From JAVBSN01 sp031547045 (GTDB lineage: Bacteria; Bacillota; Clostridia; Lachnospirales; Lachnospiraceae): a DNA stretch of 64,000 nucleotides. Shown piece after piece: positions 1 through 8,749 of the stretch. The DNA lies in assembly GCA_031547045.1 (NCBI GenBank), contig JAVBSN010000007.1:1-64000 (forward strand). Direction: 5' to 3'. Numbering within the stretch: position 1 is the stretch's first letter; each line of letters starts with the position of its first letter. Under the pieces are notes generated by a model, which saw nothing but the letters and a program-made list of their open reading frames with translations, was not told the origin of the DNA and searched no databases. The position numbers and the translations under genes were made by a program.

Positions 1-23
1 TTAACTATATTGACAATTGATTT

Positions 24-806
24 CTATATTTTTACTTTTATATCTAACATAATAGTGTCCTTATCTGTAAGTGGTGCTTTATTCATTCCATAAACCATTC
101 CAAAATCACCATTATTAAGAGCAGCACTTTTTCTAACAAACTCCATAAATCCACTCATTACACTTGTATTTTCAGATACCCTCTCTTCATTAATTGAAGT
201 CATTATTACTTCTGTTGGATTCAAATTCTCATCTAGATTAACACCTAGTGTAAGACTTTTTATCTTTGATATATCATCTGTTATATTTCTAATATCTTCT
301 TTCAAAATATTAAATCCACTATCATTATATATAAATTCAACCATTTCTTTAAGACGTTTTAATCCAACTGATTGCACCTGACAACATTTAAAAGAATTCA
401 TTACTGCCTCTATTGCCTCTATGTAAACCTCTAATTCTTTTAGGTAATTTATCATAACCCATAAATTTTTCTTTTTCTCAGGTTGCTTTACCCTATATTT
501 TTGTAAGTCTGATAATGTTTTTAACGATAACATTGCCTCAGACATCTTTTCTACAAATTCTTCATTTTTATATAAATCACTAAATATTTCTTGACGATAA
601 ATAACATCTTTATAAGATGTACTCATATATGTCATTTTATTTAAAAGAAATTCTCTCTCATCATCCTCTAAAACTATCATTTCACATACTTGTGGAAGTC
701 CTAAATCATTTATAGTACTTTCATTTAATTTAATATATTCTTTATTTTCCCTATCCAGATAAAATAATGAAAAATCATACAATTTAGTCTTTTTCTTCTC
801 TTTCAT
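24..806 (-). CDS. MutS-family-like protein, N-terminal part, ended by an in-frame TAG
   Basis: The 260 residues resemble the N-terminal core/lever region of clostridial MutS-related proteins: a YRQEIFSDL segment near residue 70 and an SLTLGVNLDENLNPTEV stretch near residue 190. Those proteins normally run 500-600 residues and end in a Walker-type ATPase domain, which is absent here. The frame stops at TAG (24-26), but the same frame then stays open to the window edge. A nonsense mutation, or a gene continuing outside the window, is therefore plausible. The start at 806 has a GGGGGGA ribosome site. The family call is from motif resemblance only. Confidence 0.5.
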   Translation of the reverse strand: MKEKKKTKLYDFSLFYLDRENKEYIKLNESTINDLGLPQVCEMIVLEDDEREFLLNKMTYMSTSYKDVIYRQEIFSDLYKNEEFVEKMSEAMLSLKTLSDLQKYRVKQPEKKKNLWVMINYLKELEVYIEAIEAVMNSFKCCQVQSVGLKRLKEMVEFIYNDSGFNILKEDIRNITDDISKIKSLTLGVNLDENLNPTEVIMTSINEERVSENTSVMSGFMEFVRKSAALNNGDFGMVYGMNKAPLTDKDTIMLDIKVKI

Positions 807-929
807 ATGTCCCCCCTACATTTTTAAATTCAACAACTCTATTAACTTAAATACCCACTATATATAATAATATATAAATATTAACAAAGTGTAAATAGTA
901 CACAAGTAATTCTTAAATATAAAAATACT

Positions 930-958
930 TTGATAATCAAAAAACTTTCCAAATATAG
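930..958 (+). promoter_or_regulatory. candidate promoter for the GH13 amylase
   Basis: TTGATA (930-935) and TATAGT (953-958) are 17 nt apart. The site lies about 85 nt upstream of the amylase start, before a stem-loop in the leader. It is a moderate match in an AT-rich region. Confidence 0.35.
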
Positions 959-982
959 TGATTTATGTGGTATTATATAAAT

Positions 983-1016
983 GTATCTTTTTAAGAATTG
1001 GGCTTTGCAAAGATAC
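983..1016 (+). promoter_or_regulatory. leader inverted repeat before the amylase
   Basis: GTATCTTT (983-990) and AAAGATAC (1009-1016) form a perfect 8-bp inverted repeat with an 18-nt loop. It ends 11 nt before the AAGGAGG ribosome site at 1028-1034. It could be an operator or an RNA hairpin that affects translation. No known regulator site was recognised. Confidence 0.35.
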
Positions 1017-1041
1017 TATGACAATATAAGGAGGCAGTATT

Positions 1042-2352
1042 ATGTGGGCTTATGAAAGTGTGTTTTATCAAATATATCCTTTGGGATTCTCAGGTGCTCC
1101 ATTTGATAACGACGGAATATTAGAATCAAGAATTCTTAAAGTAAATGATTGGATTCCTCATATCAAGGAATTAGGAACTAGTGCAATATATTTTTCACCT
1201 GTATTCGAATCTGATACTCATGGATATAACACTAGAGATTATAGTAAAATTGATTGTAGACTTGGAACAAATGAGGACTTTGCAAATGTATGTAAGAATC
1301 TTCACGATAATGATATTAAAGTAGTATTGGATGGTGTGTTTAACCATGTTGGCCGTGGATTTTGGGCATTTCAAGATGTTCTTAGAAACAGAGAATCTTC
1401 TCCATACAGAGATTGGTTCCATATTAGTTTTGACGGTAATTCTAATTACAATGACGGACTTTGGTATGAAGGTTGGGAAGGTCATTATGATTTAGTTAAA
1501 CTTAACCTTAGAAATGAAGAAGTTATTAATCATATCTTTAGCTGTGTTAAAGGTTGGGTTGAAGAATTTGATATTGATGGTTTAAGACTTGATGTTGCAT
1601 ATTGCTTAGACAAAGATTTCTTAAAGAGACTAAGAACGTTTACTTCTTCTCTAAAACATGATTTCTTTATATTAGGTGAATTATTACATGGAGATTATAA
1701 TCAATTTGTTAATGATGAGATGTGCCATAGTGCTACAAATTATGAATGCTATAAAGGCTTACACTCAAGTTTTAATAGTATGAATATGTTTGAAATATGC
1801 CATTCTCTTGCTAGACAATTTGGTCCTGAAAATTGGACACTATATAAGGGTAAACATTTACTATCATTTGTTGATAACCATGATGTATCAAGAATAGCTA
1901 GTATAATTACTAATAGTAATCACCTACCACTAATATATGCTCTTACATATGGTATGCCTGGTATACCTTGTGTATATTATGGAAGTGAATGGGGAACTAT
2001 GGCAAATAAGAGTGAAGGTGATCCTGCATTAAGAGTTTCGTTTGATACTCCTATATGCAATGAATTAACAGAGTGGATTAGCAAACTATCTAGTGCCAAG
2101 AAATCTAGCCCAGCTCTATGCTATGGTGATTTCAAGCAAATAATATTAACTAATCACCAAACTATATTTGAGAGAAAATGCGATAGCGAACGAGTTATTG
2201 TTGCGATTAACTGTAGTGATCAACCATATACTGCTCACTTTGATGCTGGTTGTGGAATGGCTATTGATTTAATTACTGGATTACCACACGACTTTGGTGG
2301 TGGAAGTGACTTACCTCCATACAGTGCATTTTTCTGGAAAACAGAATGTTAA
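1042..2352 (+). CDS. GH13 alpha-amylase-family glycosidase, cytosolic
   Basis: This is a 436-aa glycoside hydrolase family 13 enzyme acting on alpha-glucosidic links. All conserved GH13 regions are visible: DGVFNHVG near residue 97, GLRLDVA with the nucleophile D184, LGELLHG with the acid/base E213, and FVDNHD with D281. The catalytic TIM barrel starts at residue 1 (YQIYPLGFSG) and a short beta domain closes the protein. There is no signal peptide, so it acts inside the cell, probably on maltodextrins. AAGGAGG at 1028-1034 fixes the start. It is a single-gene unit with a strong terminator. Substrate specificity cannot be read from sequence. Confidence 0.93.
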   Translation: MWAYESVFYQIYPLGFSGAPFDNDGILESRILKVNDWIPHIKELGTSAIYFSPVFESDTHGYNTRDYSKIDCRLGTNEDFANVCKNLHDNDIKVVLDGVFNHVGRGFWAFQDVLRNRESSPYRDWFHISFDGNSNYNDGLWYEGWEGHYDLVKLNLRNEEVINHIFSCVKGWVEEFDIDGLRLDVAYCLDKDFLKRLRTFTSSLKHDFFILGELLHGDYNQFVNDEMCHSATNYECYKGLHSSFNSMNMFEICHSLARQFGPENWTLYKGKHLLSFVDNHDVSRIASIITNSNHLPLIYALTYGMPGIPCVYYGSEWGTMANKSEGDPALRVSFDTPICNELTEWISKLSSAKKSSPALCYGDFKQIILTNHQTIFERKCDSERVIVAINCSDQPYTAHFDAGCGMAIDLITGLPHDFGGGSDLPPYSAFFWKTEC

Positions 2353-2371
2353 CATACAATTTATTTTAATT

Positions 2372-2417
2372 AAAACAAGTGACTCTTGGCTGTCTACCAA
2401 AAGTCACTTGTTTTTTG
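2372..2417. terminator. bidirectional intrinsic terminator
   Basis: AACAAGTGACTCTTGG and CCAAAAGTCACTTGTT form a long stem. T6 follows on the plus strand and TTTTAATT on the minus strand. It separates the amylase from the convergent GH25 gene. Confidence 0.85.
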
Positions 2418-3353
2418 TTAGTTTTGTAAGTAATTATAAAATCCTATATTTAAATCTACTCCTGTAGATATTCCGTCTACTGAACCACCTTCTGTATATT
2501 GCCACATTTTAAAATCATAAGGAAAGTCTGGATAATTAGAATATTGTGCATACCAAATATCATAATCCTTAATTTGTTCCATATCTAACTCTAATGCAAA
2601 CCAATTTCTATTAGCATACACTACTGGTATATATCCTGCTGCCTTAATTGCTTCACAAAACCCTACTACAGCATCGGTTCTAGCTTCTATGGATATTCCA
2701 TTAGTTCTTGCACTTTCTTGATTAGCCTTTTCAGTATCAAATGCTATAGGATAACTAATGTTATATCCTCCTAAGTTATTAAGCACAAAATTTGCTTCTT
2801 CTACACCTTCTTCATAACTAATTGCTTGTGAATAGAAGTATACTCCTACTGGTAAGCTGTTAGTAGTAGCTCCAAGCATATTGCTATTATAACATTCATC
2901 TAATACAATAGCTCCATTTCCATAACCTCTATAGCCTATTCTAATCATAGCATAATCTATTCCTGAATTAGCAACCTTACTCCAATTAATATTTCCTTGA
3001 TGCTTAGATACGTCAATTCCTACAAGAGATGTACTTACACCATTTTCTCCATAGTATTTATAATTAGTTCCATCTATAAGATTATTCCAATCATAATTAT
3101 GCCTCTGTACATTATTATTTACCTTTACATATTGCAATTCGCCATAATCATCCCATACTAAAATAAATCTTCGATGTATAAATTTATCGTAATTATCAAA
3201 ACTAAGCTCTGATATTTCAGTACTATTAAATTCACACCCATCTGCTATTAATCCAGCATAGTTTTCTTTTGCTCCCCTAGTACAACCAGTAAGCAATATG
3301 GTCGATAATATAAATAGCATTATTAATTTGTTAGTATTTCTTCTCTTTTTCAT
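2418..3353 (-). CDS. GH25 lysozyme-like muramidase, lipoprotein
   Basis: The 311-aa protein begins with a lipoprotein signal: positive MKKRR, a hydrophobic core and lipobox LLTGC with C24. It is therefore expected to be anchored on the outer face of the membrane. A linker of about 85 residues leads to a GH25 domain that starts at GIDVSKHQG (D114). The domain also has YPIAFDTE (D206, E208) and ends with a typical TGVDLNIGF segment. GH25 enzymes cut the beta-1,4 bond between MurNAc and GlcNAc in peptidoglycan. It lies 21 nt behind the ATP-grasp gene and is probably co-transcribed with it. Role in wall turnover is inferred. Confidence 0.9.
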   Translation of the reverse strand: MKKRRNTNKLIMLFILSTILLTGCTRGAKENYAGLIADGCEFNSTEISELSFDNYDKFIHRRFILVWDDYGELQYVKVNNNVQRHNYDWNNLIDGTNYKYYGENGVSTSLVGIDVSKHQGNINWSKVANSGIDYAMIRIGYRGYGNGAIVLDECYNSNMLGATTNSLPVGVYFYSQAISYEEGVEEANFVLNNLGGYNISYPIAFDTEKANQESARTNGISIEARTDAVVGFCEAIKAAGYIPVVYANRNWFALELDMEQIKDYDIWYAQYSNYPDFPYDFKMWQYTEGGSVDGISTGVDLNIGFYNYLQN

Positions 3354-3374
3354 ATTGTATAGTATATCCTTTAA

Positions 3375-4706
3375 CTATTTAACAATTATTGTCGCCACTG
3401 AATTTTCATCATATGCTGTAGATATTATTTCCTTTGAAGACTGCCTTGAATATACACCTGTAAACTTTCCACCATACATATATAATCCTGTAAGATTACT
3501 ATATTCCAAGACCTCTATGGGATTTTTCTTAAAATCCATATTTACGGTTCTGTACGGATAATTAAATTCCTGTATTAAGTAATCCCTCTGCATATATTTA
3601 TGAACTAGATCTCCCCATAATTCATTATCAAAATGTATTCCTGCATATACACCTTTTGCTCCATATGAATCTTCTGGTTTAATAATCCATTTATCTTTGT
3701 CAGTAATTACTTCATATTTATTAATACTTTCTTCATTAAGCTTGCTAGTAAATGGTATATGCTTTTTAACATATTCTTTTTCTTCTTCATTTAATAACTG
3801 CTGTGTTTCATTTTCAAATAATAACTTAAATAATATTTTATTATGAACTACTTGAGTACAAAATGCACCTAACAAGCAAACATTTCTATCTTTAAATGCA
3901 TTTATAAATGGTAACACCTTATTATAATTTTTCATAATATCACTTGTTACTGCTCTTCTATATATAGCATCTATTCTATAACCATCTTCACCATACAATA
4001 CACCTTCACTATATGTCAACTTAGTAATATCACATATTCTAGCTTCCACACCTGCTCTTATAAATGCTTGCCTAAACTCTTCAAATTCCTCAATAGATGA
4101 TGCCTTATCTGTAAAATCAACAATAGCTATTTGAGGATTATCTATTTTCTTATCGTAGGTGTTATATATAGATAGAAATTCTCTTGCCCAAGAATCAAAT
4201 AATTCGTATGTTTTAACATTGTGATTTTGAGAAAATTCATTATACACTCTTGATTTTTTAAGTGCATTATTTATTTCTCTATCTTCATTCATTGAACTAC
4301 TACCATCTGTATTAAATTCACAGAATTTGTATGTCATATCTTCTTCATTTAAAAATATATCTATCCTTGCAATTGGTAGGGGACAGTCATAACCTCTTGG
4401 TACTAGTATTAATTCTTCTAATTTCTCATCAAAGCCAAAATATTTTCTATACTCTTTATTTTCAAGATAGTGATTTATTACCTTAGAAAATATAGAATAC
4501 ATTACATCTACACCCTGTTTAAATATATTTTCAGTTTTCTCGGTAAATATTTTAGGCATATATAATATATAAATAGAGCTTCCATGATACTTAGCTGTTG
4601 AATTATCTAAATACTCTAATACCTCTTTTGATGCCTCTTTTTCTTCTGATAAATTTTCATTAATAATATCTATATATTCTTTGTTTAACTCTATTAAATC
4701 ACTCAT
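3375..4706 (-). CDS. circularly permuted ATP-grasp protein, glutathionylspermidine-synthase-like
   Basis: The protein resembles the circularly permuted ATP-grasp group that includes glutathionylspermidine synthase-like and peptide-ligase-like enzymes. Visible motifs are KFCEFNTDGSSSMNED near residue 130 (metal and substrate binding) and WIIKPEDSYGAKGVYAG near residue 345 (ATP-binding loop). A GTG at 4715 gives 446 aa, but the AAAGAG site touches it. ATG 4706 is better spaced and gives 443 aa. Being next to a cell-wall lytic lipoprotein suggests a peptide or polyamine ligation role, but the substrate is unknown. Confidence 0.72.
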   Translation of the reverse strand: MSDLIELNKEYIDIINENLSEEKEASKEVLEYLDNSTAKYHGSSIYILYMPKIFTEKTENIFKQGVDVMYSIFSKVINHYLENKEYRKYFGFDEKLEELILVPRGYDCPLPIARIDIFLNEEDMTYKFCEFNTDGSSSMNEDREINNALKKSRVYNEFSQNHNVKTYELFDSWAREFLSIYNTYDKKIDNPQIAIVDFTDKASSIEEFEEFRQAFIRAGVEARICDITKLTYSEGVLYGEDGYRIDAIYRRAVTSDIMKNYNKVLPFINAFKDRNVCLLGAFCTQVVHNKILFKLLFENETQQLLNEEEKEYVKKHIPFTSKLNEESINKYEVITDKDKWIIKPEDSYGAKGVYAGIHFDNELWGDLVHKYMQRDYLIQEFNYPYRTVNMDFKKNPIEVLEYSNLTGLYMYGGKFTGVYSRQSSKEIISTAYDENSVATIIVK

Positions 4707-4726
4707 TTTACACACTCTTTCTATAA

Positions 4727-4756
4727 GAGAAAAACCTTAAGTCATAGGACTTAAGG
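4727..4756 (-). terminator. intrinsic terminator of the P-loop kinase gene
   Basis: CCTTAAGTC-ATAG-GACTTAAGG is a perfect 9-bp hairpin (4735-4756). On the minus strand it is followed by a T-run (complement of GAGAAAAA). It separates the kinase gene from the ATP-grasp gene downstream. Confidence 0.75.
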
Positions 4757-4764
4757 CTTATTAA

Positions 4765-5349
4765 TTATTTCTTTAAAGTTGCTACTATCTCTTTCATTGA
4801 TGTATCAAATTCTTCTTTTGAAGAATTCTTAAATATAAGGAACTGATCTACAGCTTCCTTGTTATTAAGATTGCTAGGAATCTCAAAGTTACATCTTGCC
4901 ATATATTCATCCCAATTCTCTAACTTCCATGTATCTCTATCTGAATTTCTAGCTATCATTCTTTGCTTGCATACTTCCTTAGTAGTCTCTACCCAAACAA
5001 CTACTAATTCAGCGCCCTTAGATCTAATTTTATTTCTAAGATCTTTCATATACTCAATATCACGGACTTCTCTTGTGAACGGAGCATTAATCAATGCTAA
5101 ATCATTGTAATCTAAAGCTTCTAAAGCAAGATCAATTGTTGCATAGTATTCATAGTCTCTTATATGTTTCTCAAAGAAATCTGAACTTCTATTATATTCT
5201 TCATTAGCAACCACAAATATCTGCTTCGATAATACTATTAATGTGTCCTTATCTAGGTATGTTACGTTACCCAATGATTTTGCTAATTCCCTAGAAATAA
5301 ATGTTTTACCGCAAGCTGGTGGTGACGTTACTAATATCAATTTTTTCAT
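4765..5349 (-). CDS. P-loop NTPase/kinase, AAA_33-like
   Basis: The 194-aa protein starts with a beta strand and P-loop (LVTSPPACGKTF, residues 6-17). It has an internal VVWVETTKEVCKQRM segment typical of small-molecule or zeta-like kinases of the AAA_33 group, where the Arg-rich lid follows strand 4. The phosphate acceptor is not evident. CCTCCTT at 5360-5366 is the complement of a perfect AAGGAGG, 10 nt before the ATG. It is transcribed as a single gene with its own terminator. No membrane segment is present. Confidence 0.75.
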   Translation of the reverse strand: MKKLILVTSPPACGKTFISRELAKSLGNVTYLDKDTLIVLSKQIFVVANEEYNRSSDFFEKHIRDYEYYATIDLALEALDYNDLALINAPFTREVRDIEYMKDLRNKIRSKGAELVVVWVETTKEVCKQRMIARNSDRDTWKLENWDEYMARCNFEIPSNLNNKEAVDQFLIFKNSSKEEFDTSMKEIVATLKK

Positions 5350-5602
5350 TTCAGAAATTCCTCCTTGTGTTATCTATATAGATTATATATAATTATTTTT
5401 CTTTTGCAATAGTAAATTTGATTTTTAACAAAATCAATATATATTATATCCTAAAACACAGAAAAACAACACTACTTTTTTCATTTTTTTAAAAATTATT
5501 TATAAACTGTATAAATGCATATAAATAGGCAATACTCCAACTAGCACAATACCACAGAGTATGGTAAGTGCATTACAATATCCAACATAATAGGAGGTAC
5601 CT

Positions 5603-6031
5603 ATGAATAAAAATGTTGAGCTACTAAATTATATTTATCAAAATTCACAAATGGGAGTGGATACAATCCATCATTTATTAACTATCGTTGAAGAAGATGA
5701 TATGATAGAACAACTAAAGAGTGAACTTAAAGAATATACTTGCATCAACGATAAAGCAAAAGATTTACTTAACGAAAACGGATATGATGAAAAGGGTATT
5801 GGTACTTTGGAAAAAACCATGACAGACTTTATGATAACTATGCAAACTATTAGAGACAATAGTTCAAGCCACATTGCTGAAATGATGCTTAAGGGTAGTA
5901 ATATGGGCATTATTGATGCTACAAAGAAAATCAATGAATATACTGATGCAGATGAACATATTTTAGACCTTATGAAAAAACTTCTCAAACTTGAAGAAAA
6001 CAATGTAGATGAACTTAAGAATTTTCTATAA
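5603..6031 (+). CDS. small alpha-helical protein of unknown function
   Basis: The 142-aa protein is predicted to be almost wholly helical and acidic, without membrane segments or cysteines. The first helix pair (LLNYIYQNSQMGVDTIHHLL) and the later SHIAEMMLKGSNMGIIDATK look like a ferritin-like or DUF2383-type four-helix bundle. Glu/His ligand positions (E30, H23, H90 region) are suggestive only. AGGAGG at 5591-5596 sets the start. It is a single gene between its own promoter region and a terminator. Function is not assigned. Confidence 0.7.
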   Translation: MNKNVELLNYIYQNSQMGVDTIHHLLTIVEEDDMIEQLKSELKEYTCINDKAKDLLNENGYDEKGIGTLEKTMTDFMITMQTIRDNSSSHIAEMMLKGSNMGIIDATKKINEYTDADEHILDLMKKLLKLEENNVDELKNFL

Positions 6032-6041
6032 ATACAATCCT

Positions 6042-6078
6042 AAAAAGGGCTGCCACTACTGTGACAACTCTTTTTTTT
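6042..6078. terminator. bidirectional terminator overlapping the dedA stop codon
   Basis: AGGGCTGCCAC-TACT-GTGACAACTCT forms a stem with wobble pairs. It is followed by T8-9 on the plus strand and T5 on the minus strand. The minus-strand DedA stop (6056-6058) lies inside the hairpin. Confidence 0.75.
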
Positions 6079-6685
6079 GCTTTCTTAATCTAATTATATA
6101 TGGTATTCCAACTGTAATACATATAACAACCACTACTATAATAAATATTCCCTTGTAGGTTTCTAAGTATTGTAAGCCTACTTCCCAATTGTCTCCTAAA
6201 AAGGCTCCTAATGAAACTATTATAGTATTCCATATAAGACTTCCTATTGTTGTAAGAACTAAGAATATACCCATATTCATTTCTGATATTCCTGCCGGAA
6301 TTGAAATTATACTTCTTACTATAGGAATACATCTACATATTAATACAGCCTTCTTTTCATATTTAACAAACCATTTATCAGCCATATCTACCATCTCTGG
6401 TTTTAATCTAAGTACCTTGCCAAATCTAGATGCAAATAGTTGCTTTAGTCTATCTTTTTTCAACACTTTGCCTAATCCATATAATACTATTGCTCCTACA
6501 ACTGATCCTACAGTTGCAGATATTATAACTAGTGGTATATTCATATTTGTAGTGGTTGTCATAAACCCTCCAAATAGTAATACAATCTCTGATGGTATTG
6601 GTGGAAATATATTTTCAATAAGAATTAACATTAGTATTCCTATATAACCATAGTTATTAATTATTTCAATAAACATTTCATTCAT
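6056..6685 (-). CDS. DedA/SNARE-associated family membrane protein
   Basis: The 209-aa integral membrane protein has the DedA signature: ENIFPPIPSE near residue 24, the re-entrant glycine-rich GSVVGAIVLYGLG near 60, and CRCIPIVRSIISIPAG near 120. Four to five hydrophobic segments are visible and the basic tail RLRKQKKE is cytosolic. DedA proteins act in membrane homeostasis and as polyprenyl-phosphate or phospholipid transporters. The gene follows the response regulator by 34 nt with no terminator between them, so it may belong to that operon. Confidence 0.88.
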   Translation of the reverse strand: MNEMFIEIINNYGYIGILMLILIENIFPPIPSEIVLLFGGFMTTTTNMNIPLVIISATVGSVVGAIVLYGLGKVLKKDRLKQLFASRFGKVLRLKPEMVDMADKWFVKYEKKAVLICRCIPIVRSIISIPAGISEMNMGIFLVLTTIGSLIWNTIIVSLGAFLGDNWEVGLQYLETYKGIFIIVVVVICITVGIPYIIRLRKQKKELSQ

Positions 6686-6719
6686 AATACAATAATCTCC
6701 TAAAATTAATAGTAACTAT

Positions 6720-7427
6720 TTATTCGCTTTCTATCATTCTATATCCTACGCCCATTTCAGTAAAAATATACTTAGGATCAGCAGGATTAGCTTCTATTTT
6801 TCTTCTTATGTTTGCCATATTTACTCTTAATATTTGATTATCAGTACTAACATTAGGTCCCCATATATGTTTAATAATATAATCATATGTTAATACTTTC
6901 CCTGCATATTTAGATAACAGCGCCACTAAATTATACTCTGTCTGTGTAAGTTTAACATCCACATTATCAACATATACATGTCTTTTATCATAATCTACTG
7001 TAATATCACCTGCAACAAATACTCCTGATGGAGCCTTATCATCACCATCATATGTAGAACGTCCATGACGTAAAGCAGTTCTCATTCTTGCTAATAATTC
7101 ACTAGTTCCAAATGGTTTTGTAATATAATCATCTGCCCCTAAATCAAGTGCTTCTACTTTATCTTTTTCCCTTGTTCTAGCCGATACAATAATAATTGGA
7201 ACACTAGACCATTCCCTTACTTTTTTAATAATCTTATGCCCATCAATATCAGGTAATCCTAAATCAAGTAAAATTATATCTGGAACAAATGTAGTAATCA
7301 TCATAAATGCTTCTTCTCCATTTGCTGCTACTTTTACATTATAATTATTAGATTTTAAAATTGTCGTCATAAAACTACTAATATTACTCTCATCCTCTAT
7401 TATTAAAACATTATATTTATTACTCAT
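6720..7427 (-). CDS. kdpE: KdpE-like OmpR-family response regulator
   Basis: The 235-aa regulator has an N-terminal receiver domain (acidic ED at 11-12, phospho-acceptor D55 in LLDLGLPD, K in DYITKPF) and a C-terminal winged-helix DNA-binding domain (KLTQTEYNLVALLSKY). It follows the kinase by 2 nt and is its partner. In known systems KdpE drives the kdpFABC K+ pump. No pump gene lies in this window, so its target may be elsewhere. Candidates here are the linked dedA or the divergent oadB. Confidence 0.85.
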   Translation of the reverse strand: MSNKYNVLIIEDESNISSFMTTILKSNNYNVKVAANGEEAFMMITTFVPDIILLDLGLPDIDGHKIIKKVREWSSVPIIIVSARTREKDKVEALDLGADDYITKPFGTSELLARMRTALRHGRSTYDGDDKAPSGVFVAGDITVDYDKRHVYVDNVDVKLTQTEYNLVALLSKYAGKVLTYDYIIKHIWGPNVSTDNQILRVNMANIRRKIEANPADPKYIFTEMGVGYRMIESE

Positions 7428-7429
7428 AT

Positions 7430-8512
7430 CTAATCCTCCATTGGTAAATAGAATCTAAATACTGCTCCACCTTCTTTTGAGTTATTGGCTGTCATATTTC
7501 CACCATGAGCTTTTATTATTGTATAGCACACTGATAATCCAATTCCCATATTCTTTTTAGAGTCAACACTTTGTTCATTATTAGTATGTTGTGAACCCTC
7601 AAATATTTTTGGTAATATCTCACTAGATATTCCTTTTCCATTATCTGAAATTTCAAATACAGCAAAATTATTTTCTTCCATAACTTTAGCAACAATTTCT
7701 GTAGCACCATTAGAATGAATAACTGCGTTTTCTAGAAGATTAATAATTACTTGTTCAATTAATACTCCATCCATAGGAATTAAAAGGAATTTTTCTGGTA
7801 CTGATACCTTAACAATTTCACGTTCAAATCTGTTCTTAAACTTTCTCACTGCTTCTGCTAGTACTTCTTCAACTACTTCTTCTTCCTTTACTATCTTGGC
7901 ATCCCTAGTATTATCTATTCTAGTAATAGATAATAAATTCTCTACCATTCTAATTAACCATTGTGCTTCTTCATTTACCTCTTTCAAAAGTTTAATCTCT
8001 TCTTCCGTATCTATTTTATCATGATTATCTATTATTGCTGAAGTTGCACCAACAATAGATGTTAAGGGGGTCCTTAAATCATGTGATATTGCTCTCAACA
8101 AATTACTTCTAGTCTTCTCTCTTTCTGCTTCATATTTTATAATTTCTTGTTTCTTTATTTGAGTAGTAAGCATACTTGTTACTATAGCCACTATAAGCAT
8201 ACTGATTATAGCTATAGGGTATCCTGCTAAAGTAAAATTAAACTCATGGTATGGATATGTAAATACATAATTAATACCTAAAACTCCTACAAACGAAGCA
8301 ATAATACCATATAAATATCCTTCTGTGTATCTAGATGTTAGGAAAACTGCTAATATAAATATCATAGATACTGCTATATTTCCTTCATCTAATGTCCTAA
8401 TAAAGGAACATATTACAAAAGCAATTATTAATAATCCCATAGTAATAACTGTATCTTTAATATTAATTGAAATTAATCTCTTTAGTTTATTTAATATCTT
8501 ATTGTTTTTCAT
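7430..8512 (-). CDS. kdpD: KdpD-like sensor histidine kinase, short form
   Basis: The 360-aa kinase corresponds to the C-terminal part of KdpD. It has a DUF4118-type four-helix membrane region (residues 20-115), a HisKA domain with H144 in AISHDLRTP, and a HATPase domain (NLLENAVIHS, DNGKGI, GIGLSVCY). Full KdpD is near 900 aa and carries N-terminal KdpD/Usp ATP-binding domains, which are missing here, as in several clostridial kinases. It should still phosphorylate the adjacent regulator. The sensed signal could be K+ or cell-envelope state and is not determinable here. Confidence 0.85.
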   Translation of the reverse strand: MKNNKILNKLKRLISINIKDTVITMGLLIIAFVICSFIRTLDEGNIAVSMIFILAVFLTSRYTEGYLYGIIASFVGVLGINYVFTYPYHEFNFTLAGYPIAIISMLIVAIVTSMLTTQIKKQEIIKYEAEREKTRSNLLRAISHDLRTPLTSIVGATSAIIDNHDKIDTEEEIKLLKEVNEEAQWLIRMVENLLSITRIDNTRDAKIVKEEEVVEEVLAEAVRKFKNRFEREIVKVSVPEKFLLIPMDGVLIEQVIINLLENAVIHSNGATEIVAKVMEENNFAVFEISDNGKGISSEILPKIFEGSQHTNNEQSVDSKKNMGIGLSVCYTIIKAHGGNMTANNSKEGGAVFRFYLPMED

Positions 8513-8600
8513 TACGTACTCCTCATGGTCTCATAATATCATAGGAAAAATTAAAAGTATATTAAGCCATCGTTAAGATTCCTTAATTTTTATAAAATTT

Positions 8601-8637
8601 TCTTGTATATTAATAAAATTTAATATACTATACAAGA
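8601..8637. promoter_or_regulatory. palindromic overlapping divergent promoters between kdpD and oadB
   Basis: TCTTGTATA (8601-8609) and TATACAAGA (8629-8637) are a perfect inverted repeat. On the plus strand it supplies TTGTAT-17-TACTAT. On the minus strand it supplies TTGTAT-17-TAATAT. Both divergent genes could start from this one palindrome. Confidence 0.5.
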
Positions 8638-8718
8638 ACAAATATATTATATTAATTATACATAAAGAAATATATTTTATCCATACTATAACCAAATATA
8701 ATTAAACAGAAAGGCAAC

Positions 8719-8736
8719 GTATAATTTATATTATAC
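8719..8736. promoter_or_regulatory. palindrome just before the oadB ribosome site
   Basis: GTATAAT-TTAT-ATTATAC is a perfect 7-bp inverted repeat ending next to the AAGGA ribosome site. It could be an operator or a leader hairpin. No known binding protein was recognised. Confidence 0.35.
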
Positions 8737-8749
8737 AAGGATAATTTTT

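Noticed and set aside
1195..1485. Minus-strand open frame inside the amylase gene
   Set aside because: It is an antisense shadow of the GH13 gene with no ribosome site and no protein similarity. The other overlapping frames in the window are similar shadows.
6720..8512. Complete Kdp K+ uptake locus
   Set aside because: Only the regulator and a short kinase are present. No kdpF, kdpA, kdpB or kdpC gene is in the window.
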